From contig NZ_AXVK01000001.1 in the NCBI RefSeq assembly GCF_000482485.1, forward strand, positions 1 to 64,000: DNA of 64,000 nt, read 5' to 3'. A model generated the notes under the pieces. The model was not told the DNA's origin and ran no database searches. It saw nothing but the letters and a program-made list of their open reading frames with translations. The DNA comes from Paucisalibacillus globulus DSM 18846. Its GTDB lineage: Bacteria > Bacillota > Bacilli > Bacillales > Amphibacillaceae. A program made the position numbers and the translations under genes. Below are positions 24,550 through 33,092 of this stretch, one piece after another; position 1 is the stretch's first letter; each line of letters starts with the position of its first letter.

Positions 24550-25359
24550 ATGCTTGACATTATGTTAGAGGAATTTCCGTTTTCCTCCCTTTGGAATTCA
24601 GGAATATTTCTTTTTCTAGCGTTTACAGTAATTATCTATTTATTTATACTACCACAGGAGAAGGACCATCCACTATGGAAACAGATTGTATTCTTCCTTG
24701 GACTTGTTGTCGTATTCATTGGTGCAGCTAGTCCATTAAATATTATTGGTAGAATTCAGTTTAGCGCACATATCATACAGGTTGTTTTGCTAGTATTGAT
24801 AGCTCCACCATTGTTAATAATTGGGATGAAGCGGAAAATTATTGTTCTAGCTTTACAGGTTAAATTTCTCGCTAAACTAATTAATTTTATCATTAAACCA
24901 TATTGCACGATTGGATTATTCTTTTTGGCTTTATACGGCTACCATCATCCACCAATCTTTGATCAGGCAAGAGTTGATTTGTACGGGAATTATTTGTATT
25001 TATTCCTGTTATTTATAACTGGTATTCTATTATGGATACCAATTATCTCAAAGAAAGCGACTCTAAAGTCAACTACCATGTATCATCTGATATGTATGGC
25101 TTTAATCTTGCCACTTGGTGGTATATTAGTTTTATCAAAAGAAATTCTTTATCAAGCCTATACCGATTTAACAACATTTACGCAGGCATTAGAGGTTTGT
25201 CTACCGGCAGGTGAAACACTCTCACCTGAATTAGTGTTGCTACTCTTACCATTTGAACCTGTCGCAGAACAGCACATCGGTGGAATTGTTTGGATAATAT
25301 CAGGACTCATTATCTTGATGATTTCTTTATTTGCAAAAAGAAGAATGATAACTAAATAA
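24550..25359 (+). CDS. CtaG-family (caa3 assembly factor-like) membrane protein
   Basis: 269 aa, about seven membrane helices, of the CtaG/caa3_CtaG family. FSAHIIQVVLLVLIAPPLLI and GYHHPPIFD are typical, with conserved His residues in helices. The founding member is needed for cytochrome caa3 oxidase assembly, probably in copper delivery. Here it sits between the response regulator and the exporter ATPase, not beside cta genes, so it may serve another membrane function in this locus. The ATG follows AAGGTG. A terminator follows, so it belongs to the upstream transcript or is independent. Confidence 0.82.
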   Translation: MLDIMLEEFPFSSLWNSGIFLFLAFTVIIYLFILPQEKDHPLWKQIVFFLGLVVVFIGAASPLNIIGRIQFSAHIIQVVLLVLIAPPLLIIGMKRKIIVLALQVKFLAKLINFIIKPYCTIGLFFLALYGYHHPPIFDQARVDLYGNYLYLFLLFITGILLWIPIISKKATLKSTTMYHLICMALILPLGGILVLSKEILYQAYTDLTTFTQALEVCLPAGETLSPELVLLLLPFEPVAEQHIGGIVWIISGLIILMISLFAKRRMITK

Positions 25360-25368
25360 CATAAAGAG

Positions 25369-25395
25369 CCCCTCTTTACATAGAGGGGTTTTTTG
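25369..25395 (+). terminator. intrinsic terminator after the CtaG-like gene
   Basis: CCCCTCT/AGAGGGG around TTACAT is followed by TTTTTT. Confidence 0.9.
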
Positions 25396-25428
25396 TGTGC
25401 TGCAACTTACTGAATAATAAGTGACTCT

Positions 25429-25490
25429 AGTCATGTCTTAAAACCATACTTTCATGACTCCGGATAGTGTTTATACGATATAAACTATCC
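25429..25490 (+). promoter_or_regulatory. two nested inverted repeats upstream of the ABC exporter, candidate operator
   Basis: AGTCATG (25429) and CATGACT (25453-25459) form one inverted repeat. GGATAGTGTTTATA (25462-25475) and TATAAACTATCC (25479-25490) form a second, with a single extra G. They lie 30-90 bp before the ATPase start and are candidate response-regulator sites (inference). Confidence 0.5.
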
Positions 25491-25516
25491 TATTCTAATA
25501 GTAGGAGGGGATACGA

Positions 25517-26449
25517 ATGATTGAATTAGTGGATTTAACAAAGAAATTTAAACAAATGTATGCAGTGAAAAATTTAAATATGTTTATTGAACGTGGAGAG
25601 ATTGTTGGTTTATTAGGACCAAATGGTGCGGGGAAATCGACTGCGATATCGATGCTCTCATCTCTTGTTGAGCCTACAGGAGGGGATGTGCGATTTGACA
25701 ATAAAAGTATTTTAAAGAATCCAGCAGCCTTTCGTAAAATTGTTGGTATGGTACCACAAAATATTGCATTATATACGGATCTTACTGCTGAAGAAAATTT
25801 GTTGTTTTTCGGGAGAATCTATCGATTAGGGGGGAAGGAATTAAATAGGAAAGTAGATGAAGTGCTAGAACAAATTGGGCTTACTGACCGTAGGAAAGAT
25901 GTGGTGAAGAATTTTTCTGGTGGAATGCAGCGAAGACTTAATATTGGTGTCGCGATGTTACACGATCCGGAAATGCTTATCATGGATGAACCAACCGTTG
26001 GCATTGACCCGCAGTCTAGAAATTATATTCTAGAGACAGTGAAGCGGCTTAATGAAGAAAGAGGTATGACTGTATTGTATACAAGTCATTACATGGAGGA
26101 AGTAGAGTTTCTTTGTGATCGTATCTATATTATGGACAAAGGGAATCTTATTGCATCTGGTACAAAGGATGAGATTAAACAAATACTTTCTTCTGAGAAA
26201 ACAATTTTAATTAGAGCGGATAGAATAAACGGGAAATTTGTTGAAGCATTAGAACAACACTCATTGATCAATCGAGTAACTATTGGAGAAAAAGAAGTTA
26301 CCATTCTCGTTCCTCGCGAAGCCAATGTCTTTTCTGAAATTATTAAACTAGCAGAATCTACTGGTCTTGAGTTACTTTCGGTTGATAATAAAACACCTAC
26401 TCTTGAGGATGTGTTCTTACATTTAACTGGTAGAGCTTTAAGGGATTAG
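25517..26449 (+). CDS. ABC transporter ATP-binding protein, LnrL (YfiL)-like
   Basis: 310 aa. One nucleotide-binding domain (Walker A GPNGAGKST near residue 37, Q loop VPQNIALY, signature NFSGGMQRRLNIG, Walker B LIMDEPTVGIDP, H loop TSHYMEE), then a C-terminal extension of the DrrA/daunorubicin-resistance type. It energises an exporter formed with the two permeases directly downstream. The length matches B. subtilis LnrL. The start ATG follows GTAGGAGGGG. It is the first gene of a three-gene unit downstream of nested inverted repeats. Confidence 0.9.
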   Translation: MIELVDLTKKFKQMYAVKNLNMFIERGEIVGLLGPNGAGKSTAISMLSSLVEPTGGDVRFDNKSILKNPAAFRKIVGMVPQNIALYTDLTAEENLLFFGRIYRLGGKELNRKVDEVLEQIGLTDRRKDVVKNFSGGMQRRLNIGVAMLHDPEMLIMDEPTVGIDPQSRNYILETVKRLNEERGMTVLYTSHYMEEVEFLCDRIYIMDKGNLIASGTKDEIKQILSSEKTILIRADRINGKFVEALEQHSLINRVTIGEKEVTILVPREANVFSEIIKLAESTGLELLSVDNKTPTLEDVFLHLTGRALRD

Positions 26450-26462
26450 GGGTGATGGGAAC

Positions 26463-27719
26463 ATGATATGGCAAATTATAAAAAAACAGGGACTGTTATT
26501 TTGGCGTAACCCCCAACAGCTACTTCTTTTTCTTGCATTACCTATTATCTTAATTGCAATTTTAGGAGCTGCTTTAGGCAGTGACTTTCAAAATGAAAGT
26601 AGCCCAATTAAGATGAAGGTTGCATTACTAGAGCATGGAGAAGAACAAAAAGAAATAGAACAATTTCTTGCTGATTTGCATGAGAAACTTCCAACAGAAG
26701 CGGTCGTGGCGATTGAAAACACTATCGATACTATGGCACCTATTAGGAGTTTACGGTCTGTATTGGAAAGTGAAGAAGTTAGTAACTTTTTGGAGGTTAA
26801 CCACTTCGGGTCATCCGAAAAAGAAGAAATAAAAGATGACGACTCCTATACCGCTATTATAGAGGTTCCTGAAAGCTTTTCTTATGATGTACTGGAATCG
26901 ATAGTCCTAGAAAAAACAGAACCACCCACACTACTAGTAACCTATAACGAGGAACAACAGGTTAGAACAAGTATTATTTCTAACTTTCTTACTCAATTCC
27001 AAGAACAGCTTACAAAAGGAAGCTTTTTAGGCAAAAACGGTATTGATTTATATACAATTGAAATTCAGCCAATTAAGGGGCAAGTAATTTCTATTAATGA
27101 GAAAAATCCTGTATCGGCTAGTTCTTATTATACTATTGGAATGACGGTAATGAATGTCTTGTTCTTAGCAGGAGCAATTGCTTATTATGCATTTCATGAA
27201 AAGGAATTAAACGTTTTTAATCGGATTATTTTAGCAAATGTTTCCAGATGGGTTTATTTCATGGGAATTTTGACGGCGGGGACAATTTTTGCCTTTATTC
27301 AAACAATGATTATTTTTACTTTTTCATGGCTTGTTTATGGAATTAGTTTCCCGAATATCGTTGACTTCCTTATTGTTACATTTTCATTTTCTTTGTCAGT
27401 TGGTGGTCTAGCAGTTTTACTGTCAGCTTTAAGTTATCGACTAAATTCAGAGACTATTACAAACTTTTTTATGAATATTATTGCCACATTGCTTGCGGTA
27501 CTTGGGGGAAGTTTTTATCCAATCGGGGATTTTTCACCATTGATTCAAACGATTGGGAATATGACCCCAAATGGTGCAGGATTAACAGCTTATTTAACCT
27601 TATTAAGGGGAGATGGTATTGCAGGAATCACCGATAATCTGATGTTTCTAGTAATGTTTTCGTTACTGACAGTCATCGTGGCAGCAATATGTTTTCCTAA
27701 GAGAGGGGTGGCTGCATGA
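26463..27719 (+). CDS. ABC-2 type permease, LnrM (YfiM)-like
   Basis: 418 aa. The layout is of the ABC-2 type: one N-terminal helix (residues 15-40), a large extracytoplasmic domain to about residue 220, then five or six helices, with GGSFYPIGDFSPLIQTIGNM typical of the conserved loop. It forms a heterodimeric exporter with the next gene. The 4-bp overlap (ATGA) with the following permease suggests coupled translation. It is about 20 residues longer than I remember for LnrM. Confidence 0.85.
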   Translation: MIWQIIKKQGLLFWRNPQQLLLFLALPIILIAILGAALGSDFQNESSPIKMKVALLEHGEEQKEIEQFLADLHEKLPTEAVVAIENTIDTMAPIRSLRSVLESEEVSNFLEVNHFGSSEKEEIKDDDSYTAIIEVPESFSYDVLESIVLEKTEPPTLLVTYNEEQQVRTSIISNFLTQFQEQLTKGSFLGKNGIDLYTIEIQPIKGQVISINEKNPVSASSYYTIGMTVMNVLFLAGAIAYYAFHEKELNVFNRIILANVSRWVYFMGILTAGTIFAFIQTMIIFTFSWLVYGISFPNIVDFLIVTFSFSLSVGGLAVLLSALSYRLNSETITNFFMNIIATLLAVLGGSFYPIGDFSPLIQTIGNMTPNGAGLTAYLTLLRGDGIAGITDNLMFLVMFSLLTVIVAAICFPKRGVAA

Positions 27720-28825
27720 TTGGAATCTTATTAGCGAAACTAAAAAGCTTTATTCGTAATCCTTGGACCTTTCTAATTTTCACAGGCATGTCGATGTTTT
27801 TTGCTTTTATATTCGGAGGAGCAAATGTTGATAAAGCTTATGTTCCTATCCATGCTGTAAATGATGAGATAAAAGATTCCTTTATTGGTCAGCAAATTGA
27901 GGAACAGGAAGGTTTCCAATTTAGTTGGATGACAGAAGATGAATTAAAGGAAAAGATTGAGACAGGAAATGCTGAAATAGGTGTTATTTTACAAGAAAAT
28001 GATTTTAACATTATCGTTGGGGTAGATTCCTTTAATACGAGTTTGGTACAACAAATCATTTTAGGTATATATCATGAAAAAAAAGAACGGGAACAAATTC
28101 TATTAGCTGCAGGACAGGATGTTTCTGATAAAGGAAATATTTTAAGTGAAATGGATCAAGTGATGGAGAGGCCAATTTTTAATCTTGAATCAGCAAGTTT
28201 TCGAGGAGAAGGTGCTTTTGTATATGATAATTCCTTACACCGCATATTTGGCTTTTCGTTATTCTTTGTCATTTACACAATTGCTTATAATGTTTTACCA
28301 ATTCTAACCGAAAAAAGAGATGGTATTTGGGACCGAATGATTTTATCTCCTCTAAAAAAATCAGAAATGTATGTAGCCAATTTATTATATAGCTTCATTA
28401 CAGGATACTTTCAAGTTCTTGTTATTTTTTCAATGTTCCGTTATGTTATAGGGGTAGATTTTCATGGACGATTTCTTGAAACTTTATTACTCCTCATCCC
28501 GTATGTATTTTCTGTTGTTGCACTCACTATTCTAATCTCTGCAATTGTCAAGAATTCACAACAGTTCAATGCTGTTTTACCGTTACTTGCAGTGAGTATG
28601 GCAATGATTGGTGGTGCCTATTGGCCAATCGAAATTGTCGAATCGAAACTATTACTTATGTTGGCAAAAATAAATCCACTAACCTATGGAATGGAAGTAT
28701 TACAAGGGGCGGCAGTTTATGGATATCCATTAGAGGAGCTATTGTTTCCAATTAGTATCCTGATATTAATGGGCGTTGTTATGACGGGACTAGGAATTCA
28801 TTTAATGGAGAGAAGGCATATTTGA
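27716..28825 (+). CDS. ABC-2 type permease, LnrN (YfiN)-like
   Basis: 369 aa. An N-terminal helix (residues 16-34), an extracytoplasmic domain of about 150 residues, then a six-helix ABC-2 membrane domain with the conserved GGAYWPIEIVES and INPLTYGMEVLQGA motifs. It is the second membrane subunit of the exporter. Its start overlaps the stop of the preceding permease, and a terminator lies about 20 bp after its stop, closing the operon. Confidence 0.87.
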   Translation: MIGILLAKLKSFIRNPWTFLIFTGMSMFFAFIFGGANVDKAYVPIHAVNDEIKDSFIGQQIEEQEGFQFSWMTEDELKEKIETGNAEIGVILQENDFNIIVGVDSFNTSLVQQIILGIYHEKKEREQILLAAGQDVSDKGNILSEMDQVMERPIFNLESASFRGEGAFVYDNSLHRIFGFSLFFVIYTIAYNVLPILTEKRDGIWDRMILSPLKKSEMYVANLLYSFITGYFQVLVIFSMFRYVIGVDFHGRFLETLLLLIPYVFSVVALTILISAIVKNSQQFNAVLPLLAVSMAMIGGAYWPIEIVESKLLLMLAKINPLTYGMEVLQGAAVYGYPLEELLFPISILILMGVVMTGLGIHLMERRHI

Positions 28826-28841
28826 TCGGATTGCTTGTTAG

Positions 28842-28880
28842 AAAAAGTCACCATCTCATAATAGATGGTGGCTTTTCAAA
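28842..28880 (+). terminator. terminator of the LnrLMN-like operon
   Basis: AAAAAGTCACCATCT pairs with AGATGGTGGCTTTT around CATAAT. Confidence 0.85.
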
Positions 28881-28964
28881 TATCTACCAATGAAATAGTG
28901 TGAAAATTTTTAGTATAATAGTATTATAGATTACAACACGAGCAGCATCCTAGGGGGAAGAAAG

Positions 28965-29921
28965 GTGAAGAAAAAGATACTAAAAATTGTAGCAGGATTT
29001 TTTGTTGTCCTGTTGATTATAGATGTTATTGCAAGCTTTTATTTTTATGACTTGGCTATTAATCGCGGACCAAAGGATTTCCTAAGTGGTAATAAAGATT
29101 TGGAAGTATCAGCTGAAACCATGGAGGTTTTGCTTGAAGGCGGTTGGCGTGATTGGGTTGCCAATCAGGAATTTGAACATATAGAAATGACCTCAAGAGA
29201 TGGATTACTCCTTCAGGGGTATTTCCTCGAAGCGAAAGAACCAACAAATAAACTAGTTATAGCTGCACACGGATATCTTGGTCGTGGAAGTGATATGGGT
29301 TTATATGGTCAATATTATTATGAGGAATTAGGCTACAATTTCTTTACTGCTGATTCCCGCGGACATGGAAGAAGTGAAGGGGACTACATCGGTTTCGGTT
29401 GGCCTGATCGACTTGATTATGTCGATTGGATTAATGCCTTGATCGAAAAACTTGGAACAGATACGGAGATTATATTACATGGCCTATCCATGGGCGCTGC
29501 AACCGTCCTAATGACTGCTGGGGAAGAACTTCCGGATAATGTGAAATTAGTTATTGCAGATAGCCCATACACAAGTGTTTATGATTTATTCTCTTACCAG
29601 ATTAAAAGAATGTTTAAACTCCCACCGTTTCCTTTTATTCACTCAACTAGTATTGTTACGAATGCTAAAGCTGGTTATTCCTTGACCGAGGCATCTGCCT
29701 TGAAGCAAGTGAAAAAAGCAGAAGTTCCTATTCTTTATATTGCTGGAGACGCTGATACATTTGTTCCGACAGAAATGGCTCATGAGCTTTATGAAAACAC
29801 GAATAGTAAAGCAGAGCTTGTTACATTTGAAGGAGCGAATCATGGGGAGTCGTTTGTGATGGATGAGGAGAAATATATTCAGGTGTTGAATAAGTTCTTA
29901 GAAGACAATTTGGATAGATAG
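28965..29921 (+). CDS. membrane-anchored alpha/beta hydrolase (YqkD-like), paralogue 2
   Basis: 318 aa, the same length and plan as the protein at 13432-14388: an N-terminal anchor (residues 4-27), LVIAAHGYLGRGSDM, DSRGHGRSEGDYIGFGWPDR, nucleophile HGLSMGAATVLMTAGEELPD, acid AGDADTFVP and catalytic GANHGES. The shared stretches around the Ser and GEELPD show recent duplication or common origin. The start is a GTG after GGGGGAAGAAAG. A terminator follows. Function unknown, probably a surface esterase or peptidase. Confidence 0.86.
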   Translation: MKKKILKIVAGFFVVLLIIDVIASFYFYDLAINRGPKDFLSGNKDLEVSAETMEVLLEGGWRDWVANQEFEHIEMTSRDGLLLQGYFLEAKEPTNKLVIAAHGYLGRGSDMGLYGQYYYEELGYNFFTADSRGHGRSEGDYIGFGWPDRLDYVDWINALIEKLGTDTEIILHGLSMGAATVLMTAGEELPDNVKLVIADSPYTSVYDLFSYQIKRMFKLPPFPFIHSTSIVTNAKAGYSLTEASALKQVKKAEVPILYIAGDADTFVPTEMAHELYENTNSKAELVTFEGANHGESFVMDEEKYIQVLNKFLEDNLDR

Positions 29922-29935
29922 TTTAGCAATTTACT

Positions 29936-29972
29936 AGGGGATACGAATCATCAGATTTGTATCCCTATTTTA
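29936..29972 (+). terminator. intrinsic terminator
   Basis: AGGGGATACGAATC pairs with GATTTGTATCCCT around a short loop, followed by ATTTTATT. Confidence 0.8.
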
Positions 29973-29996
29973 TTAACTGGGGTATTTAAAACATTG

Positions 29997-30290
29997 CATG
30001 ATCTGATTAGGCGGGTCCATGTTTTTCGAATTGGGCCCATGATCTGATTAGGCGGTATCATGTTTTCCCGAATTGGGCCCATGATCTGATTAGACGGTCT
30101 CATATTTTCCCGAATCGGGCCCATGATCTGATTAGGGGGGGTCCATGTTTTTCTGAATCGGGCTCATGATCTGATTAGGCGGTCTCATGTTTTTCCGAAT
30201 TGGGCCCATGATCTGATTAGGCGGTATCATGTTTTTCTGAATTGGGCCCATGATCTGATTAGGCGGTCTCATGTTTTTCCGAATCGGGCC
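29997..30290. repeat. tandem array, seven units of about 42 bp
   Basis: Seven head-to-tail copies start with CATGATCTGATTAGGCGG and end with GAATTGGGCC or GAATCGGGCC. Unit lengths are 41, 42, 42, 43, 42, 42 and 42. An eighth unit is cut to CATGTTTTCC. Units differ at a few positions (ATCATG, TCCATG or CTCATG in the middle; CCGAAT or CTGAAT). Each junction creates GGGCCCATGATC, and some units have CATGAT/ATCATG inverted ends. The array lies between converging genes, without coding potential. Confidence 0.95.
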
Positions 30291-30353
30291 CATGTTTTCC
30301 TATTCATGAAACGCTGTATAATCACACAAGGGTTTCCAATAATGGAAATCAAT

Positions 30354-30397
30354 AAAAACACGGGTGTCTCTAAAAATCAAGAGACACCCGTGTTTTT
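30354..30397. terminator. 18-bp perfect bidirectional terminator
   Basis: AAAAACACGGGTGTCTCT and AGAGACACCCGTGTTTTT pair perfectly around an 8-nt loop, with T-rich sides for both directions. Confidence 0.9.
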
Positions 30398-30400
30398 ATT

Positions 30401-32398
30401 CTATAGATACTTCTCAAACCAATCACAAATATAATTTAATCGTTCTACACGCAGTTCAGGCTTACCACTTCGGCTTAACTCATGATTAGAACCAGGGAAG
30501 CGGACAAATTCAGTTTCTTTCTTTAGGTGTTTAAGAGTCACAAATAATTGTTCCCCTTGTTCGATAGGACACCTGTAATCATTTTCGCTATGCAAGATTA
30601 ATAGTGGTGTTTCTACGTTACCTGCATATTTTAACGGGGAGATATCCCATAATGCTTCTGGGTCATCTAGTAAATCATGTCCATGCTGCCATTTGTTAAA
30701 GAAGTAACCAATATCACTTACACCGTAGAAGCTTAACCAATTACTGATAGAGCGTTGGGTAACAGCTGCTTTGAAGCGATTTGTATGACCAACTATCCAG
30801 TTTGTCATAAAGCCACCATAGCTCCCCCCAGTAACACCGAGACGATCTTTGTCGATAAAGTTAAATGTTTCAACGGCATAATCAACTGCAGACATTAGGT
30901 CACGATAATCTCCGCCACCATAATCGCCACGACAAGCATTTACAAATTCTTGTCCATAACCATGTCCACCACGTGGATTCGTGTAAAGAACAACATATCC
31001 TTGTGCTGCTAAAAGTTGCATTTCATGGAAGAATGTTTGACCGTACATCACATGTGGTCCACCATGAATTTCTAGAACCATTGGATATTTCTTTCCTTCC
31101 TCAAATCCATATGGACGTAAAAGCCATCCATGAACATCCCAACCATCTTCAGCTTTAAAGGAAATCGCTTCAGGTTCGCCTACCTCTACTTCATCAAGAA
31201 AATCTCTATTTGCATCTGTTAGTTGTGTTGCATGTAAAGATGCATCTAATAAATAGAAATTACAAGGATTTGTAGGTGTGCTTACACCAACAACAAAAGA
31301 ATCTTTACTTGGGTCATAAGAGAATCCAAAAACATGGCTATCCATATTGTAACGTTCATTTAGTTCACCCTGCATCCCTACCTCATATAGGTTTGTTGCT
31401 CCCTTGTCAGATCCAATGAAAAATACACGGTTTTCATCTTGAGACCAGACAGGTCCATTCTCTGAAGAACCTAGGCGGGTATCCCCAGCAATCATATCTC
31501 CTATTTGAATATCCCAGCCTTCACTTAAACAAGTGTGTTCTCCTGTTTCCACATCATAAATATAAAGTTTGGTTAACGTTGCATTTAGGTATTCTTGTTT
31601 ATGACCAAGATATGCAATTTTCTTTCCGCTAGGAGAGAAACTCGCAGTATAGTAAGAACCTTCACCATCTGTTAGTTTAGTAATTTCTTTAGTAGATACA
31701 TCTAATGTATAAACATCACTTTTTAACTCATATTCTTCCTCAATGCTCAGGTTTGCGGAAAACAAAATAGTCGAACCATCAGGAGAAATATCTTGGAATC
31801 CGTGATGAAAATCTCCAGTAGTTAACTGAGTGAAAGTTTCTTTTTCCACATCATAAAGCACGATTTGTGATTTCTTTTCGTCTAAAAATCCTTGTGCATC
31901 TGATTTATAGCGTAAGTTTTTTACATGTAGTGGCTTCTTACCTTTTTCTTCTTTTTCTTTTTTCATTTCTTCTTTTGAAAGTTCCTTTTGAACGGTAACA
32001 TCATCATCTTGTTCTAGGGAAGCGGTGAAGACGATGAACTTTCCATCTTTAGACCATTCTGGATTTACTGCACCATTTTTAAATGTAGTAAGCTGTTTAG
32101 CCTCACCACCATCAAGTGGAAGTAACCAAAGCTGTGGAATTCCACTGCGAGTAGATTGGAACACAACAGATTTTCCATTAGGTGAAAAACGAGGATTGCT
32201 ATTTTTATCATGACCAAATGTCCATTGTTTTGAAGTCTCATCGTCCACACGTTGAACAAATAAATTAGATTCATATTCTTTCTGTTCATTTACATTTGTA
32301 GAAACATAAGCGAAAGCTGTACCATCAGGTGAAAACTGTGGATCGCTGAAAACATCAAGATTCATAAAGTCTTTAGTAGATATAGCGCGTTTAGCCAT
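30401..32398 (-). CDS. S9 family peptidase, acylaminoacyl-peptidase type (YuxL-like)
   Basis: 665 aa (B. subtilis YuxL is of similar length). A cytoplasmic serine peptidase with an N-terminal beta-propeller built from WD40-like/TolB repeats (DPQFSPDGTAFAYVST, NPRFSPNGKSVVFQST, NPEWSKDGKFIVFTAS and further copies to about residue 390), then a C-terminal alpha/beta hydrolase domain. The nucleophile is in GVTGGSYGGFMTNW, the acid near HSENDYRCP and the catalytic His in PGSNHELSRSG. It releases N-acylated residues or short peptides. The ATG follows TTGGAGG. It ends at the strong terminator next to the tandem array. Confidence 0.92.
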   Translation of the reverse strand: MAKRAISTKDFMNLDVFSDPQFSPDGTAFAYVSTNVNEQKEYESNLFVQRVDDETSKQWTFGHDKNSNPRFSPNGKSVVFQSTRSGIPQLWLLPLDGGEAKQLTTFKNGAVNPEWSKDGKFIVFTASLEQDDDVTVQKELSKEEMKKEKEEKGKKPLHVKNLRYKSDAQGFLDEKKSQIVLYDVEKETFTQLTTGDFHHGFQDISPDGSTILFSANLSIEEEYELKSDVYTLDVSTKEITKLTDGEGSYYTASFSPSGKKIAYLGHKQEYLNATLTKLYIYDVETGEHTCLSEGWDIQIGDMIAGDTRLGSSENGPVWSQDENRVFFIGSDKGATNLYEVGMQGELNERYNMDSHVFGFSYDPSKDSFVVGVSTPTNPCNFYLLDASLHATQLTDANRDFLDEVEVGEPEAISFKAEDGWDVHGWLLRPYGFEEGKKYPMVLEIHGGPHVMYGQTFFHEMQLLAAQGYVVLYTNPRGGHGYGQEFVNACRGDYGGGDYRDLMSAVDYAVETFNFIDKDRLGVTGGSYGGFMTNWIVGHTNRFKAAVTQRSISNWLSFYGVSDIGYFFNKWQHGHDLLDDPEALWDISPLKYAGNVETPLLILHSENDYRCPIEQGEQLFVTLKHLKKETEFVRFPGSNHELSRSGKPELRVERLNYICDWFEKYL

Positions 32399-32482
32399 CT
32401 AAAAAACCTCCAAATATAAGTATTATTTTGAAAACTTGTTCTTATTCTAAACTATTTCGGGATGCGAAGCAATTAGAAAATG

Positions 32483-33001
32483 CTAGGTTTTTAGATTTTG
32501 TTTTAAACCAACTAAGAACGTGTTTAATTGCCTACGGTTTCTAAAAATATGTATAGCTTTATTGTTTAATTTTGCAAGTCTATCGTACGTTTTTGAAGCT
32601 TTATTTTTGTTGTGATTTTTGGTCCATAAAATAAATTCCCAATCTAATTTTTCTGGGCAATCTTTTCCGATATCTGGTCTTGATTTGTTTCGATACATGA
32701 TACGTCTTTTAGTAATTCCATATAAACAGCGGAGAGTAGAGTAATTTAAGAAGATAATGGTATCGGCATCTTTCAGCCTTTTTGGCAATGTAATACTGTA
32801 GTTTCCATCAATAATCCAGTTTTCTTGGTTTAGAATCTTATCATGTCTATCTATGAATATTGACTCCTCTGCGGGTGTCCAACCAGATTCCCAGTATAGA
32901 GCATCCATATGATGGACAGGTATATTTAATAATTTCCCTAATTGTTTGGCTAGAGTTGATTTTCCTGCTCCAGGGTTTCCTAGAATGGCAATTTTCTTCA
33001 T
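32483..33001 (-). CDS. P-loop AAA family ATPase/kinase-like protein (FlaR/topology-modulation type)
   Basis: 172 aa. A small P-loop protein: Walker A GNPGAGKSTLAKQL (residues 8-21), then VHHMDALYWESGW and ENWIIDGNYSITLPKRLKDA, as in the proteins annotated as DNA topology modulation protein FlaR. The fold is that of adenylate/shikimate-type kinases; the real substrate is not established. The ATG follows CAAAGGAGG. It lies between yuxL and dat on the same strand, with an A/T-rich gap on one side and a terminator-like dyad on the other. Confidence 0.82.
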   Translation of the reverse strand: MKKIAILGNPGAGKSTLAKQLGKLLNIPVHHMDALYWESGWTPAEESIFIDRHDKILNQENWIIDGNYSITLPKRLKDADTIIFLNYSTLRCLYGITKRRIMYRNKSRPDIGKDCPEKLDWEFILWTKNHNKNKASKTYDRLAKLNNKAIHIFRNRRQLNTFLVGLKQNLKT

Positions 33002-33050
33002 ATTGGCCTCCTTTGAATTGAAATATTCTGAATGGTAGACAAGAAATTTA

Positions 33051-33087
33051 GGCTGTCTCGTTAGGGGGACCCTAGTGTAAGACAGCC
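33051..33087 (-). terminator. terminator-like dyad after dat
   Basis: GGCTGTCT and AGACAGCC, with inner GGGGACCCT complementarity, form a long hairpin just beyond the dat stop codon; the T run is weak. Confidence 0.55.
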
Positions 33088-33092
33088 ATCAA

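Noticed and set aside
29997-30290. CRISPR array
   Set aside because: Units of 42 bp abut each other with no unique spacers and no cas genes are nearby; it is a plain tandem repeat.
30865-31158. 97-codon frame opposite the S9 peptidase
   Set aside because: A shadow of the YuxL-like coding sequence, His-rich because it is antisense to conserved codons.
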